This document shows positions 12,540 to 28,700 of a stretch of 64,000 nt of DNA, piece by piece. The notes beneath the pieces were generated by a model. The model saw nothing but the letters and a program-made list of their open reading frames with translations, did no database searches and had not been told where the DNA came from. Position 1 is the first letter of the stretch; every line of letters starts with the position of its first letter. The position numbers were made by a program, and so were the translations under genes. The stretch is from Theocolax elegans (Eukaryota > Arthropoda > Insecta > Hymenoptera > Cerocephalidae): assembly GCA_026168455.1 (NCBI GenBank), contig CM047431.1, forward strand, positions 59,230,910 to 59,294,909, in the 5' to 3' direction.

Positions 12540-15500
12540 TCCAAATTTTAAAATTTTTAGATTTCGTTCCGTAGCCGAGGGGATTGAATTCACATGCATT
12601 TTTACACGTATGAACACGTATAAACGGGCTAAGAAGTCCAAATTTTCAAATTTTTAGATTTCGTGCCATAGCCGGGTGTATTGAATCCACACGCATTTTT
12701 ACACGTATAATCACGTATAAACAAGCAAAGAAGTTTAAATTTTCAAATTTTTAGATTTCGTTCCATAGCCGATGGGATAGAATTCACATGCATTTTTACA
12801 TGTCTGATCGCGTATAAACCGGCTAAGAAGTCCAAATTTTCAATTTTTAGATTTCGTTCCATAGCCGGGGGGATTGATTTTAAATACATTTTTACACGTA
12901 CAAACACGTTTAAACAAGCTAAGAATTTCAAATTTTCAAATTTTTAGATTACGTGCTATAGCCGGGGGGATTGAATTCACACGTATTTTTACACGTATAA
13001 GCACGTATATACCGGCGAAGAAGTCCAAATTTTCAAATTTTTAGATTTCGTTCCATAGCCGGGGGGATTGAATTCTAATGAAATTTTACACGTATAAATA
13101 CGTATAAACGGGCTAAGAAGTCCAAATTTTGATATTTTTAGATTTCGTTCCATAGCCGGGGGATAGAAATCACATGCATTTTTACACGTATAAACACGTA
13201 TAAACCGGCTAAGAGGTGCAAATTTTCACATTTTAGATTTCGTGCCGTAGCCGGGTGTATTGAATTCACATGCATTTTTACACATATAAACACGTATAAA
13301 CCGGCTAAGAAGTGCAAATTTTCACATTTTTAGATTTCGTGCCGTAGTCGAGTGTATTAAATTCACATGCATTTTTACACATATAAACACGTATATACCC
13401 GCTAGGAAGTCCAAATTTTCAAATTTTTAGATTTCGTTCCATAGCCGGGGGGATTGATTTTAAATACATTTTTACACGTACAAACACGTTTAAACAAGCT
13501 AAGAAGTTCAAATTTTCAAATTTTTAGATTACGTGCCATAGCCGGGGGGATTGAATTCTAATGAAATTTACACGTATAAATACGTATAAACGGGCTAAGA
13601 AGTCCAAATTTTGAAATTTTTAGATTTCGTTCCATAGCCGGGGGGATAGAAATCACATGCATTTTCACACGTATAAACACGTATAAACCGGCTAAGAAGT
13701 GCAAATTTTCACATTTTTAGATTTCGTGCCGAAGCCGGGGGATTGATTTTAAATACATTTTTACACATATAAACACGTATAAACCGGCTAAGAAGTGCAA
13801 ATTTTCACATTTTTAGATTTCGTGCCGTAGCCGGGTGTATTGAATTCACATGCATTTTTACACATATAAACACGTATATACCCGCTAAGAAGTCCAAATT
13901 TTGAAATTTTTAGATTTCGTTCCATAGCCGGGGGGATAGATTTTAAATACATTTTTACACGTACAAACACGTTTAAACAAGCTAAGAAGTTCAAATTTTC
14001 AAATTTTTAGATTACGTGCCATAGCCGGGGGGATTGAATTCTAATGAATTTTACACGTATAAATACGTATAAACGGGCTAAGAAGTCCAAATTTTGAAAT
14101 TTTTAGATTTCGTTCCATAGCCGGGGGGATAGAAATCACATGCATTTTCACACGTATAAACACGTATAAACCGGCTAAGAAGTGCAAATTTTCACATTTT
14201 TAGATTTCGTGCCGAAGCCGGGGGGATTGATTTTAAATACATTTTTACAACATTATAAACACGTATAAACCGGCTAAGAAGTGCAAATTTTCACATTTTT
14301 AGATTTCGTGCCGTAGCCGGGTGTATTGAATTCACATGCATTTTTACACATATAAACACGTATATACCCGCTAAGAAGTCCAAATTTTGAAATTTTTAGA
14401 TTTCGTTCCATAGCCGGGGGGATAGATTTTAAATACATTTTACACGTACAAACACGTTTAAACAAGCTAGAAGTTCAAATTTTCAAATTTTTAGATTACG
14501 TGCCATAGCCGGGGGATTGAATTCACGTATTTTTACACATAAAACACGTATAACCGGCTAAGAAGTGCAAATTTTCACATTTTTAGATTCGTGCGTTGCC
14601 GGGTGTATTGAATTCAATGCATTTTTACACGTAAACACGTTTAAACAAGCTAAGAAGTTCCAAATTTTCAAATTTTTAGATTACGTGCCATAGCCGGGGG
14701 GATTGAATTCTAATGAAATTTTACACGTATAAATACGTATAAACGGGCTAAGAATCCAAATTTTAAAATTTTTAGATTTCGTTCCGTAGCCGAGGGGATT
14801 GAATTCACATGCATTTTTACACGTATAAACACGTATAAACTGGGTTAGAAGTCCAATTTTCAAATTTTTAGATTTCGTGCCATATCCGGGGGGATTGAAT
14901 TCTCATGCATTTTTACACGTATGAACACGTATAAACGTGCTAAGAAGTCCAATTTTCAAATTTTAGATTCGTGGCCATAGAGCCGGGTATTGAATCCACA
15001 CGCATTTTTACACGTATAATCACGTATAAACAAGCAAAGAAGTTTAAATTTTCAATTTTTAGATTTCGTTCCATAGCCGATGGGATAGAATTCACATGCA
15101 TTTTTACATGTCTGATCGCGTATAAACCGGCTAAGAAGTCCAAATTTTCAAATTTTAGATTTCGTTCCATAGCCGGGGGGATTGATTTTAAATACATTTT
15201 TACACGTACAAACACGTTTAAACAAGCTAAGAATTTCAAATTTTCAAATTTTTAGATTACGTGCTATAGCCGGGGGGATTGAATTCACACGTATTTTTAC
15301 ACGTATAAGCACGTATATACCGGCGAAGAAGTCCAAAATTTTCCAAATTTTTAGATATTCGTTCCATAGCCGGGGGGATTGAATTCTAATGAAAATTTTA
15401 CACGTATAAATACGTATAAACGGGCTAAGAAGTCCAAATTTTGATATTTTTAGATTTCGTTCCATAGCCGGGGGGATAGAAATCACATGCATTTTTACAC

Positions 15501-17000
15501 GTATAAACACGTATAAACCGGCTAAGAGGTGCAAATTTTCACATTTTTAGATTTCGTGCCGTAGCCGGGTGTATTGAATTCACATGCATTTTTACACATA
15601 TAAACACGTATAAACCGGCTAAGAAGTGCAAATTTTCACATTTTTAGATTTCGTGCCGTAGTCGAGTGTATTAAATTCACATGCATTTTTACACATATAA
15701 ACACGTATATACCCGCTAGGAAGTCCAAATTTTCAAATTTTTAGATTTCGTTCCATAGCCGGGGGGATTGATTTTAAATACATTTTTACACGTACAAACA
15801 CGTTTAAACAAGCTAAGAAGTTCAAATTTTCAAATTTTTAGATTACGTGCCATAGCCGGGGGGATTGAATTCTAATGAAATTTTACACGTATAAATACGT
15901 ATAAACGGGCTAAGAAGTCCAAATTTTGAAATTTTTAGATTTCGTTCCATAGCCGGGGGGATAGAAATCACATGCATTTTCACACGTATAAACACGTATA
16001 AACCGGCTAAGAAGTGCAAATTTTCACATTTTTAGATTTCGTGCCGAAGCCGGGGGGATTGATTTTAAATACATTTTTACACATATAAACACGTATAAAC
16101 CGGCTAAGAAGTGCAAATTTTCACATTTTTAGATTTCGTGCCGTAGCCGGGTGTATTGAATTCACATGCATTTTTACACATATAAACACGTATATACCCG
16201 CTAAGAAGTCCAAATTTTGAAATTTTTAGATTTCGTTCCATAGCCGGGGGGATAGATTTTAAATACATTTTTACACGTACAAACACGTTTAAACAAGCTA
16301 AGAAGTTCAAATTTTCAAATTTTTAGATTACGTGCCATAGCCGGGGGGATTGAATTCACACGTATTTTTACACGTATAAACACGTATAATCGGCTAAGAA
16401 GTGCAAATTTTCACATTTTTAGATTTCGTGCCGTTGCCGGGTGTATTGAATTCAAATGCATTTTTACACGTACAAACACGTTTAAACAAGCTAAGAAGTT
16501 CAAATTTTCAAATTTTTAGATTACGTGCCATAGCCGGGGGGATTGAATTCTAATGAAATTTTACACGTATAAATACGTATAAACGGGCTAAGAAGTCCAA
16601 ATTTTGAAATTTTTAGATTTCGTTCCATAGCCGGGGGGATAGAAATCACATGCATTTTTACACGTATAAACACGTATAAACCGGCTAAGAAGTCCAAATT
16701 TTCAAATTTTTAGATTTCGTTCCATAGCCGGGGGGATTGATTTTAAATACATTTTTACACGTACAAACACGTTTAAACAAGCTAAGAAGTTCAAATTTTC
16801 AAATTTTTAGATTACGTGCCATAGCCGGGTGTATTGAATTCACACGTATTTTTACACGTATAAACACGTATAAACAAGCTGAGAAGTCCAAATTTTCAAA
16901 TTTTTAGATTTCGTTCCATAGCCGGGGGGATTGATATCACATGCATTTTTACATGTACAAACACGTAAAAACCGGGTTAGAAGTCCAAATTTTCAAATTT
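12540..17000 (+). repeat. HOR: ~2.2-2.3-kb (~23-24-monomer) unit, two copies
   Basis: The copies are about 12540-14757 and 14758-17000. Both open with CCGTAGCCGAGGGG. The GCCGATGGGATAG monomer recurs at 12767 and 15077 (shift 2310), and a 207-bp identical stretch at 13788 recurs at 16104 (2316). The first copy also holds an internal 5-monomer duplication: GTGCCGAAGCC occurs at 13729 and 14210, about 481 bp apart. The stretch 14420-15060 has unusually many one-base indels. Confidence 0.75.
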
Positions 17001-17499
17001 CTACACATCGTTCTATAGCCAGGGGTATTTAATTCACATTTATTTTTACACATATAAACACGTATATACCCGCTAAGAAGTCCAAATTTTCAAATTATTA
17101 GATTTCGTTCCATAGCCGGGGGGATTGATTTTAAATACATTTTTACACGTTCAACACGTTTAAACAAGCTAAGAAGTTCAAATTTTCAAATTTTTAGATT
17201 ACGTGCCATAGCCGGGTGTATTGAATTCACACGTATTTTTACACGTATAAACACGTATAAACAAGCAAAGAAGTCCAAATTTTCAAATTTTTAGATTTCG
17301 TGCCATAGCCGGGGGGATTGAATTCTCATGCATATTTACACGTATAAACACGTATAAACAAGCAAAGAAGTCCAAATTTTCAAATTTTTAGATTTCGTTC
17401 CGTAGCCGGGGGGATTGAATTCACATGCATTTTTACATGTACAAACAAGTAAAAACCGGGTTAGTAGTCCAAATTTTCAAATTTCTACATATCGTTCCA

Positions 17500-18780
17500 T
17501 AGCCAGGGGTATTTCATTCACATGCATTTTTACATGTATAAACACGTATAAACAAGCTAAGAAGTCCAACTTTTCAAATTTTTAAATTTCGTGCCATAGC
17601 CGGGGGGATTGAATTCAAATACATTTTTACACGTATAAACACGTATAAACTGGGTTAGAAGTCCAAATTTTCAAATTTTTAGATTTCGCTCCATAGCCGG
17701 GGGGATTGAATTCAAATACATTTTTACACGTACAAACACGTATAAACGAGCTAAAAAGTCTAAATATTCAAATTTTTAGATTTCGTTCCATAGCAGCGGG
17801 GATTGAATTTAAATGAGATTGTACACGTACATACACTTATAAACCAGCTATGAGGTCCAAATTTTCAAATTTTTAGATTTCGTGCCATAGCCGGGGGGAT
17901 TGAATTCACATGCATTTTTACACGTATAAACACGTATAAACTGGGTTAGAAGTCCAAATTTTCAAATTTTTAGATTTCGTTCCATAGCAGGGGGGATTGA
18001 ATTCAAATGAAATTTCACTCGTACATACACTTATAAACCAGCTATGAAGTCCAACTTTTCAAATTTTTAAATTTCGTGCCATAGCCGGGGGGATTAAATT
18101 CAAATACATTTTTACACGTGTTGACACGTATAAACCGGGTTAGAAGTACAAATATTCAAATTTTTTAGATTTCGTTCCACAGTAGGGGGGATTGAATTCA
18201 AATGAAATTTTACACATACATACACTTATAAACCAGCTATGAAGTCCAAATTTTCAAATTTTTAGATTTCATGCCATAGCCGGGAGGAATGAATTCACAT
18301 GCATTTTTACACGTATAAACAGGTATAAACCGGCAAAGAAGTCCAAATTTTGAAATTTTTAGATTTCGTTCCATAGCCGGGGGGATTGAATTTAAATTCA
18401 GTTTTACACATACAAACACTTTTAAACAAGCTAAGAAGTTCAAATTTTCAAATTTTTAGATTACGTGCCTTAGCCGGGGGAATTGAATTCTAATGATATT
18501 TTACACGTATAAACAGGTATAAACGGGCTAAGAAGTCCAAATTTTCAAATTTTTAGATTTCGTTCCATAGCCGATGGGATAGAATTCACATGCATTTTTA
18601 CATGTCTGATCGCGTATAAACCGGCTAAGAAGTCCAAATTTTCAAATTTTTAGATTTCGTTCCATAGCCGGGGGGATTGATTTTAAATACATTTTTACAC
18701 GTACAAACACGTTTAAACAAGCTAAGAATTTCAAATTTTCACATTTTTAGATTACGTGCTATAGCCGGGGGGATTGAATT
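17500..18780 (+). repeat. Satellite block repeated at 24.1-25.4 and 29.4-30.9 kb
   Basis: This ordered set of about 13 monomers contains the GGGAGGAATGAATTCAC variant, the TTAAATTCAGTTTTACAC variant and a CACGTGTTGACACG monomer. It recurs downstream; for example, 18237 corresponds to 24885 (shift 6648) and to about 30310. It is the most easily recognised dispersed block in the first half of the array. Confidence 0.7.
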
Positions 18781-19914
18781 CACACGTATTTTTACACGTA
18801 TAAGCACGTATATACCGGCTAAGAAGTCCAAATTTTCAAATTTTTAGATTTCGTTCTATAGCCGGGGGGATTGAATTCTAATGAAATTTTACACGTATAA
18901 ATACGTATAAACGGGCTAAGAAGTCCAAATTTTGAAATTTTTAGATTTCGTTCCATAGCCGGGGGGATAGAAATCACATGCATTTTTACACGTATAAACA
19001 CGTATAAACCGGCTAAGAAGTCCAAATTTTCAAATTTTTAGATTTCGTTCCATAGCCGGGGGGATTGATTTTAAATACATTTTTACACGTACAAACACGT
19101 TTAAACAAGCTAAGAAGTTCAAATTTTCAAATTTTTAGATTTCGTTCCATAGCCGGGGGGATTGATATCACATGCATTTTTACACGTATAAACACGTATA
19201 AACAAGCAAAGAAGTCCAAATTTTTAAATTTTTAGATTTCGTTCCGTAGCCGGGGGGATTGAATTCACATGCATTTTTACATGTACAAACAAGTAAAAAC
19301 CGGGTTAGTAGTCCAAATTTTCAAATTTCTACATATCGTTCCATAGCCAGGGGTATTTAATTCACATGCATTTTTACATGTATAAACACGTATAAACAAG
19401 CTAAGAAGTCCAACTTTTCAAATTTTTAAATTTCGTGCCATAGCCGGGGGGATTGAATTCAAATACATTTTTACACGTATAAACACGTATAAACTGGGTT
19501 AGAAGTGCAAATTTTCACATTTTTAGATTTCGTGCCGTAGCCGGGTGTATTGAATTCACATGCATTTTTACACATATAAACACGTATATACCCGCTAAGA
19601 AGTCCAAATTTTCAAATTTTTAGATTTCGTTCCATAGCCGGGGGGATAGATTTTAAATACATTTTTACACGTACAAACACGTTTAAACAAGCTAAGAAGT
19701 TCAAATTTTCAAATTTTTAGATTACGTGCCATAGCCGGGGGGATTGAATTCACACGTATTTTTACACGTATAAACACGTATAAACCGGCTAAGAAGTGCA
19801 AATTTTCACATTTTTAGATTTCGTGCCGTAGCCGGGGGGATTGATTTTAAATACATTTTTACACATATAAACACGTATAAACCGGCTAAGAAGTGCAAAT
19901 TCTTACATTTTTAC

Positions 19915-22710
19915 ATTTTTACACGTACAAACACGTTTAAACAAGCTAAGAAGTTCAAATTTTCAAATTTTTAGATTACGTGCCATAGCCGGGGGGATTG
20001 AATTCACACGTATTTTTACACGTATAAACACGTATAAACCGGCTAAGAAGTGCAAATTTTCACATTTTTAGATTTCGTGCCGTAGCCGGGTGTATTGAAT
20101 TCACATGCATTTTTACACATATAAACACGTATATACCCGCTAAGAAGTCCAAATTTTCAAATTTTTAGATTTCGTTCCATAGCCGGGGGGATTGATTTTA
20201 AATACATTTTTACACGTACAAACACGTTTAAACAAGCTAAGAAGTTCAAATTTTCAAATTTTTAGATTACATGCCATAGCCGGGGGGATTGAATTCTAAT
20301 GAAATTTTACACGTATAAATACGTATAAACGGGCTAAGAAGTCCAAATTTTGAAATTTTTAGATTTCGTTCCATAGCCGGGGGGATAGAAATCACATGCA
20401 TTTTTACACGTATAAACACGTATAAACCGGCTAAGAAGTCCAAATTTTCAAATTTTTAGATTTCGTTCCATAGCCGGGGGGATTGATTTTAAATACATTT
20501 TTACACGTACAAACACGTTTAAACAAGCTAAGAAGTTCAAATTTTCAAATTTTTAGATTACGTGCCATAGCCGGGTGTATTTAATTCACACGTATTTTTA
20601 CACGTATAAACACGTATAAACAAGCTGAGAAGTCCAAATTTTCAAATTTTTAGATTTCGTTCCATAGCCGGGGGGATTGAATTTAAATTCAGTTTTACAC
20701 ATACAAACACTTTTAAACAAGCTAAGAAGTTCAAATTTTCAAATTTTTAGATTACGTGCCTTAGCCGGGGGAATTGAATTCTAATGATATTTTACACGTA
20801 TAAACAGGTATAAACGGGCTAAGAAGTCCAAATTTTCAAATTTTTAGATTTCGTTCCATAGCCGGGGGTATAGAAATCACATGCATTTTTACACTTATAA
20901 ACACGTATAAACCGGCTAAGAAGTCCAAATTTTCAAATTTTTAGATTTCGTTCCATAGCCGGGGGGATTGAATTAACATACATTTTTACACGTACAAACA
21001 CGTTTAAACAAGCTAAGAAGTTCAAATTTTCAAATTTTAAGATTTCGTGCCATATCCGGGGGGATTGAATTTTCGTGCATTTTTACACGTATAAACACGT
21101 ATAAACGGGCTAAGAAGTCCAAATTTTCAAATTTTTAGATTTCGTTCCATAGCCGGGGGTTTGATTTTAAATACATTTTTACACGTACAAACACGTTTAA
21201 ACAAGCTAAGAAGTTCAAATTTTCAAATTTTTAGATTACGTGCCATAGCCGGGGGGATTGAATTCACACGTATTTTTACACGTATAAACACGTATAAACC
21301 GGCTAAGAAGTGCAAATTTTCACATTTTTAGATTTCGTGCCGTAGCCGGGTGTATTGAATTCACATGCATTTTTACACATATAACACGTATATACCCGCT
21401 AAGAAGTCCAAATTTTCAAATTTTTAGATTTCGTTCCATAGCCGGGGGGATTGATTTTAAATACATTTTTACACGTACAAACACGTTTAAACAAGCTAAG
21501 AAGTTCAAATTTTCAAATTTTTAGATTACGTGCCATAGCCGGGGGGATTGAATTCTAATGAAATTTTACACGTATAAATACGTATAAACGGGCTAAGAAG
21601 TCCAAATTTTGAAATTTTTAGATTTCGTTCCATAGCCGGGGGGATAGAAATCACATGCATTTTTACACGTATAAACACGTATAAACCGGCTAAGAAGTCC
21701 AAATTTTCAAATTTTTAGATTTCGTTCCATAGCCGGGGGGATTGATTTTAAATACATTTTTACACGTACAAACACGTTTAAACAAGCTAAGAAGTTCAAA
21801 TTTTCAAATTTTTAGATTACGTGCCATAGCCGGGTGTATTTAATTCACACGTATTTTTACACGTATAAACACGTATAAACAAGCTGAGAAGTCCAAATTT
21901 TCAAATTTTTAGATTTCGTTCCATAGCCGGGGGGATTGAATTTAAATTCAGTTTTACACATACAAACACTTTTAAACAAGCTAAGAAGTTCAAATTTTCA
22001 AATTTTTAGATTACGTGCCTTAGCCGGGGGAATTGAATTCTAATGATATTTTACACGTATAAACAGGTATAAACGGGCTAAGAAGTCCAAATTTTCAAAT
22101 TTTTAGATTTCGTTCCATAGCCGGGGTATAGAAATCACATGCATTTTTACACTTATAAACACGTATAAACCGGCTAAGAAGTCCAAATTTTCAAATTTTT
22201 AGATTTCGTTCCATAGCCGGGGGGATTGAATTAACATTCAGTGTTACACATACAAACACTTTTAAACAAGCTAAGAAGTTCAAATTTTCAAATTTTTAGA
22301 TTACGTGCCTTAGCCGGGGGAATTGAATTCTAATGATATTTTACACGTATAAACAGGTATAAACGGGCTAAGAAGTCCAAATTTTCAAATTTTTAGATTT
22401 CGTTCCATAGCCGGGGGTATAGAAATCACATGCATTTTTACACTTATAAACACGTATAAACCGGCTAAGAAGTCCAAATTTTCAAATTTTAGATTTCGTT
22501 CCATAGCCGGGGGGATTGAATTAACATACATTTTACACGTACAAACACGTTTAAACAAGCTAAGAAGTTCAAATTTTCAAATTTTAAGATTTCGTGCCAT
22601 ATCCGGGGGGATTGAATTTTCGTGCATTTTTACACGTATAAACACGTATAAACGGGCTAAGAAGTCCAAATTTTCAAATTTTTAGATTTCGTTCCATAGC
22701 CGGGGGTTTG
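19915..22710 (+). repeat. HOR: 13-monomer unit (~1258 bp), two copies plus local 3-monomer duplication
   Basis: GTGTATTTAATTCACACG occurs at about 20573 and 21831, a shift of 1258 bp (13 x 97 = 1261). Copy one ends at GCCGGGGGTTTGA near 21159. Copy two reaches the same variant only near 22700, because about 290 bp (three monomers) is duplicated at 22230-22515. The join lies in a hybrid monomer near 22235-22250, which reads AACATTCAGTGTTACACA and combines two types found separately on either side. Confidence 0.8.
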
Positions 22711-25700
22711 ATTTTAAATACATTTTTACACGTACAAACACGTTTAAACAAGCTAAGAATTTCAAATTTTCAAATTTTTAGATTACGTGCTATAGCCGGG
22801 GGGATTGAATTCACACGTATTTTTACACGTATAAGCACGTATATACCGGCTAAGAAGTCCAAATTTTCAAATTTTTAGATTTCGTTCCATAGCCGGGGGG
22901 ATTGAATTCTAATGAAATTTTACACGTATAAATACGTATAAACGGGCTAAGAAGTCCAAATTTTGAAATTTTTAGATTTCGTTCCATAGCCGGGGGGATA
23001 GAAATCACATGCATTTTTACACGTATAAACACGTATAAACCAGCTAAGAAGTGCAAATTTTCACATTTTTAGATTTCGTGCCGTAGCCGGGTGTATTGAA
23101 TTCACATGCATTTTTACACATATAAACACGTATAAACCGGCTAAGAAGTGCAAATTTTCACATTTTTAGATTTCGTGCCGTAGCCGGGTGTATTGAATTC
23201 ACATGCATTTTTACACATATAAACACGTATATACCCGCTAAGAAGTCCAAATTTTCAAATTTTTAGATTTCGTTCCATAGCCGGGGGATTGATTTTAAAT
23301 ACATTTTTACACGTACAAACACGTTTAAACAAGCTAAGAAGTTCAAATTTTCAAATTTTTAGATTACGTGCCATAGCCGGGGGGATTGAATTCTAATGAA
23401 ATTTTACACGTATAAATACGCATAAACGGGCTAAGAAGTCCAAATTTTGAAATTTTTAGATTTCGTTCCATAGCCGGGGGGATAGAAATCACATGCATTT
23501 TTACACGTATAAACACGTATAAACCGGCTAAGAAGTGCAAATTTTCACATTTTTAGATTTCGTGCCGTAGCCGGGGGGATTGATTTTAAATACATTTTTA
23601 CACATATAAACACGTATAAACCGGCTAAGAAGTGCAAATTTTCACATTTTTAGATTTCGTGCCGTAGCCGGGTGTATTGAATTCACATGCATTTTTACAC
23701 ATATAAACACGTATATACCCGCTAAGAAGTCCAAATTTTCAAATTTTTAGATTTCGTTCCATAGCCGGGGGGATTGATTTTAAATACATTTTTACACGTA
23801 CAAACACGTTTAAACAAGCTAAGAAGTTCAAATTTTCAAATTTTAAGATTTCGTGCCATATCCGGGGGGATTGAATTCATACGTATTTTTACACGTATAA
23901 GCACGTATATACCGGCTAAGAAGTCCAAATTTTCAAATTTTTAGATTACGTCCATAGCCGGGGGTATTTAATTCACTTGCATTTTTACATGTATAAACAC
24001 GTATAAACAAGCTAAGAAGTCCAACTTTTCAAATTTTTAGATTTCGTCCATAGCCGGGGGTATTTAATTCACTTGCATTTTTACATGTATAAACACGTAT
24101 AAACAAGCTAAGAAGTCCAAATTTTCAAAATTTTAAATTTCGTGCCATAGCCGGGAGGATTGAATTCAAATACATTTTTACACGTATAAACACGTATAAA
24201 CTGGGTTAGAAGTCCAAATTTTCAAATTTTTAGATTTCGCTCCATAGCCGGGGGGATTGAATTCAAATACATTTTTACACGTACAAACACGTATAAACGA
24301 GCTAAAAAGTCTAAATATTCAAATTTTTAGATTTCGTTCCATAGCAGCGGGGATTGAATTTAAATGAGATTGTACACGTACATACACTTATAAACCAGCT
24401 ATGAGGTCCAAATTTTCAAATTTTTAGATTTCGTGCCATAGCCGGGGGGATTGAATTCACATGCATTTTTACACGTATAAACACGTTAAAACAAGCTAAG
24501 AAGTTCAAATTTTCAATTTTTTAGATTACGTGCCGTAGCCGGGTGTATTCAATTCACATGCAATTTTACACGTATAAACACGTATAAACCGGCTAAGAAG
24601 TCCAAATTTTCAAATTTTTAGATTTCCTTCCATAGCAGGGGGGATTGAATTCAAATGAAATTTCACTCGTACATACACTTATAAACCAGCTATGAAGTCC
24701 AACTTTTCAAATTTTTAAATTTCGTGCCATAGCCGGGGGGATTGAATTCAAATACATTTTTACACGTGTTGACACGTATAAACCGGGTTAGAAGTACAAA
24801 TATTCAAATTTTTTAGATTTCGTTCCACAGTAGGGGGGATTGAATTCAAATGAAATTTTACACATACATACACTTATAAACCAGCTATGAAGTCCAAATT
24901 TTCAAATTTTTAGATTTCATGCCATAGCCGGGAGGAATGAATTCACATGCATTTTTACACGTATAAACAGGTATAAACCGGCAAGGAAGTCCAAATTTTG
25001 AAATTTTTAGATTTCGTTCCATAGCCGGGGGGATTGAATTTAAATTCAGTTTTACACATACAAACACTTTTAAACAAGCTAAGAAGTTCAAATTTTCAAA
25101 TTTTTAGATTACGTGCCTTAGCCGGGGGAATTGAATTCTAATGATATTTTACACGTATAAACAGGTATAAACGGGCTAAGAAGTCCAAATTTTCAAATTT
25201 TTAGATTTCGTTCCATAGCCGATGGGATAGAATTCACATGCATTTTTACATGTCTGATCGCGTATAAACCGGCTAAGAAGTCCTAATTTTCAAATTTTTA
25301 GATTTCGTTCCATAGCCGGGGGGATTGATTTTAAATACATTTTTACACGTACAAACACGTTTAAACAAGCTAAGAATTTCAAATTTTCAAATTTTTAGAT
25401 TACGTGCTATAGCCGGGGGGATTGAATTCTAATGATATTTTACACGTATAAACACGTATAACCGGGTTAAGAAGACCAAATTTTCAAATTTTTAGATTTT
25501 GAGCCATAGCCGGTGGGATTAAATTCAAATACATTTTTACACGTACAAACACGTATAAACGAGCTAAAAAGTCTAAATATTCAAATTTTTAGATTTCGAT
25601 CCATAGCAGGGGGGATTGAATTTAAATGAAATTTTACACGAACATACACTTATAAACCAGCTATGAAGTCCAAGTTTTCAAATTTTTAGATTTCGTGCCA

Positions 25701-28700
25701 TAGCCGGGGGTTTGAATTCACATGCATTTTTACACGTATAAACACGTATAAGCCGGCTGAGAAGTCCAAATTTTGAAATTTTTAGATTTCGTTCCATAGC
25801 CGGGGGGATTGAATTTAAATACATTTTTACACATACAAACACGTTTAAACAACCTGCGAAGTTCAAATTTTCAAATTTTTAGATTACGTGCCTTAGCCGG
25901 GGGGATTGGATTCTAATGATATTTTACACGTATAAACAGGTATATACGGGCTAAGAAGTTCAAATTTTCAAATTTTTAGATTTCGTTCCACAGCCGGGGG
26001 GATAGAAATCACATGCATTTTTACACGTATAAACACGTATAAACCGGGTTAGAAGTCCAAATTTTCAAATTTTTTAGATTTCGTTCCATAGCAGGGGGGA
26101 TTGAATTCAAATGGAATTTTACACGTACATACACTTATAAACCAGCTATGAATTCCAAATTTTCAAATTTTTAGATTTTGTGCCATAGCCGGGGGGATTG
26201 AATTCACATGCGTTTTTACATGTACAAACACGTAAAAACCGGGTTAGAAGTCCAAATTTTCAAATTTCTACATATCGTTTTATAGCCAGGGGTATTTAAT
26301 TCACATGCATTTTTACATGTATGATCACGTATAAACCGGCTTAGAAGTCCAAATTTTCAAATTTTTAGATTTCGTGCCATAGCCGGGGGGATTGAATTCA
26401 CATGCATTTTTACACGTATAAACACGTATAAACTGGGTTAGAAGTCCAAATTTTCAAATTTTTAGATTTCGTTCCATAGCCGGGGGGATTGAATTTAAAT
26501 ACATTTTTACACGTACAAACACGTTAAAACAAGCTAAGAAGTTCAAATTTTCAATTTTTTAGATTACGTGCCGTAGCCGGGTGTATTCAATTCACATGCA
26601 ATTTTACACGTATAAACACGTATAAACCGGCTAAGAAGTCCAAATTTTCAAATTTTTAGATTTCGTTCCATAGCAGGGGGGATTGAATTCAAATGAAATT
26701 TCACTCGTACATACACTTATAAACCAGCTATGAAGTCCTACTTTTCAAATTTTTAAATTTCGTGCCATAGCCGGGGGGATTGAATTCAAATACATTTTTA
26801 CACGTGTTGACACGTATAAACCGGCTAGAAGTCCAAATTTTCAAATTTTTAGATTTCGTTCCATAGCCGGGGGTATTTAATTCACATGCATTTTTACATG
26901 TATAAACACGTATATCCTGCTTAGAAGCCGAAATTTGGAAATTGTTAGATTTCGCTCCACAGCCGGAGGGATTGAATTCACATGCATTTTTACACGTACA
27001 AACACATATACACCGGCTAAGAAGTCCAAATTTTCAAATTTTTAGATTTCGTGCCATAGCCGGGGGGATTGATTTCAAATACATTTTTACAAGTGTTGAC
27101 ACGTATAAACCGGGTTAGAAGTACAAATATTCAAATTTTTTAGATTTCGTTCCACAGTAGGGGGGATTGAATCAAATGAAATTTTACACATACATACACT
27201 TATAAACCAGCTATGAAGTCCAAATTTTCAAATTTTTAGGTTTCGTGCCATAGCCGGGGGGAATGAATTCACATGCATTTTTACACGTATAAACAGGTAT
27301 AAACCGGCTAAGAAGTCCAAATTTTCAAATTTTTAGATTTCGTTCCATAGCCGGGGGGATTGATTTTAAATACATTTTTACACGTACAAACACGTTTAAA
27401 CAAGCTAAGAAGTTCAAATTTTCAAATTTTTAGATTACGTGCCATAGCCGGGTGTATTTAATTCACACGTATTTTTACACGTATAAACACGTATAAACAA
27501 GCTGAGAAGTCCAAATTTTCAAATTTTTAGATTTCGTTCCATAGCCGGGGGGATTGAATTTAAATTCAGTTTTACACATACAAACACTTTTAAACAAGCT
27601 AAGAAGTTCAAATTTTCAAATTTTTAGATTACGTGCCTTAGCCGGGGGAATTGAATTCTAATGATATTTTACACGTATAAACAGGTATAAACGGGCTAAG
27701 AAGTCCAAATTTTCAAATTTTTAGATTTCGTTCCATAGCCGGGGGGATAGAAATCACATGCATTTTTACACTTATAAACACGTATAAACCGGCTAAGAAG
27801 TCCAAATTTTCAAATTTTTAGATTTCGTTCCATAGCCGGGGGGATTGAATTAACATACATTTTTACACGTACAAACACGTTTAAACAAGCTAAGAAGTTC
27901 AAATTTTCAAATTTTAAGATTTCGTGCCATATCCGGGGGGATTGAATTTTCGTGCATTTTTACACGTATAAACACGTATAACGGGCTAAGAAGTCCAAAT
28001 TTTCAAATTTTTAGATTTCGTTCCATAGCCGGGGGTTTGATTTTAAATACATTTTTACACGTACAAACACGATTAAACAAGCTAAGAATTTCAAATTTTC
28101 AAATTTTTAGATTACGTGCTATAGCCGGGGGGATTGAATTCACACGTATTTTTACACGTATAAGCACGTATATACCGGCTAAGAAGTCCAAATTTTCAAA
28201 TTTTTAGATTTCGTTCCATAGCCGGGGGGATTGAATTCTAATGAAATTTTACACGTATAAATACGTATAAACGGGCTAAGAAGTCCAAATTTTGAAATTT
28301 TTAGATTTCGTTCCATAGCCGGGGGGATAGAAATCACATGCATTTTTACACGTATAAACACGTATAAACCAGCTAAGAAGTGCAAATTTTCACATTTTTA
28401 GATTTCGTGCCGTAGCCGGGTGTATTGAATTCACATGCATTTTTACACATATAAACACGTATAAACCGGCTAAGTAGTGCAAATTTTCACATTTTTAGAT
28501 TTCGTGCCGTAGCCGGGTGTATTGAATTCACATGCATTTTTACACATATAAACACGTATATACCCGCTAAGAAGTCCAAATTTTCAAATTTTTAGATTTC
28601 GTTCCATAGCCGGGGGATTGATTTTAAATACATTTTTACACGTACAAACACGTTTAAACAAGCTAAGAAGTTCAAATTTTCAAATTTTAGATTACGTGCC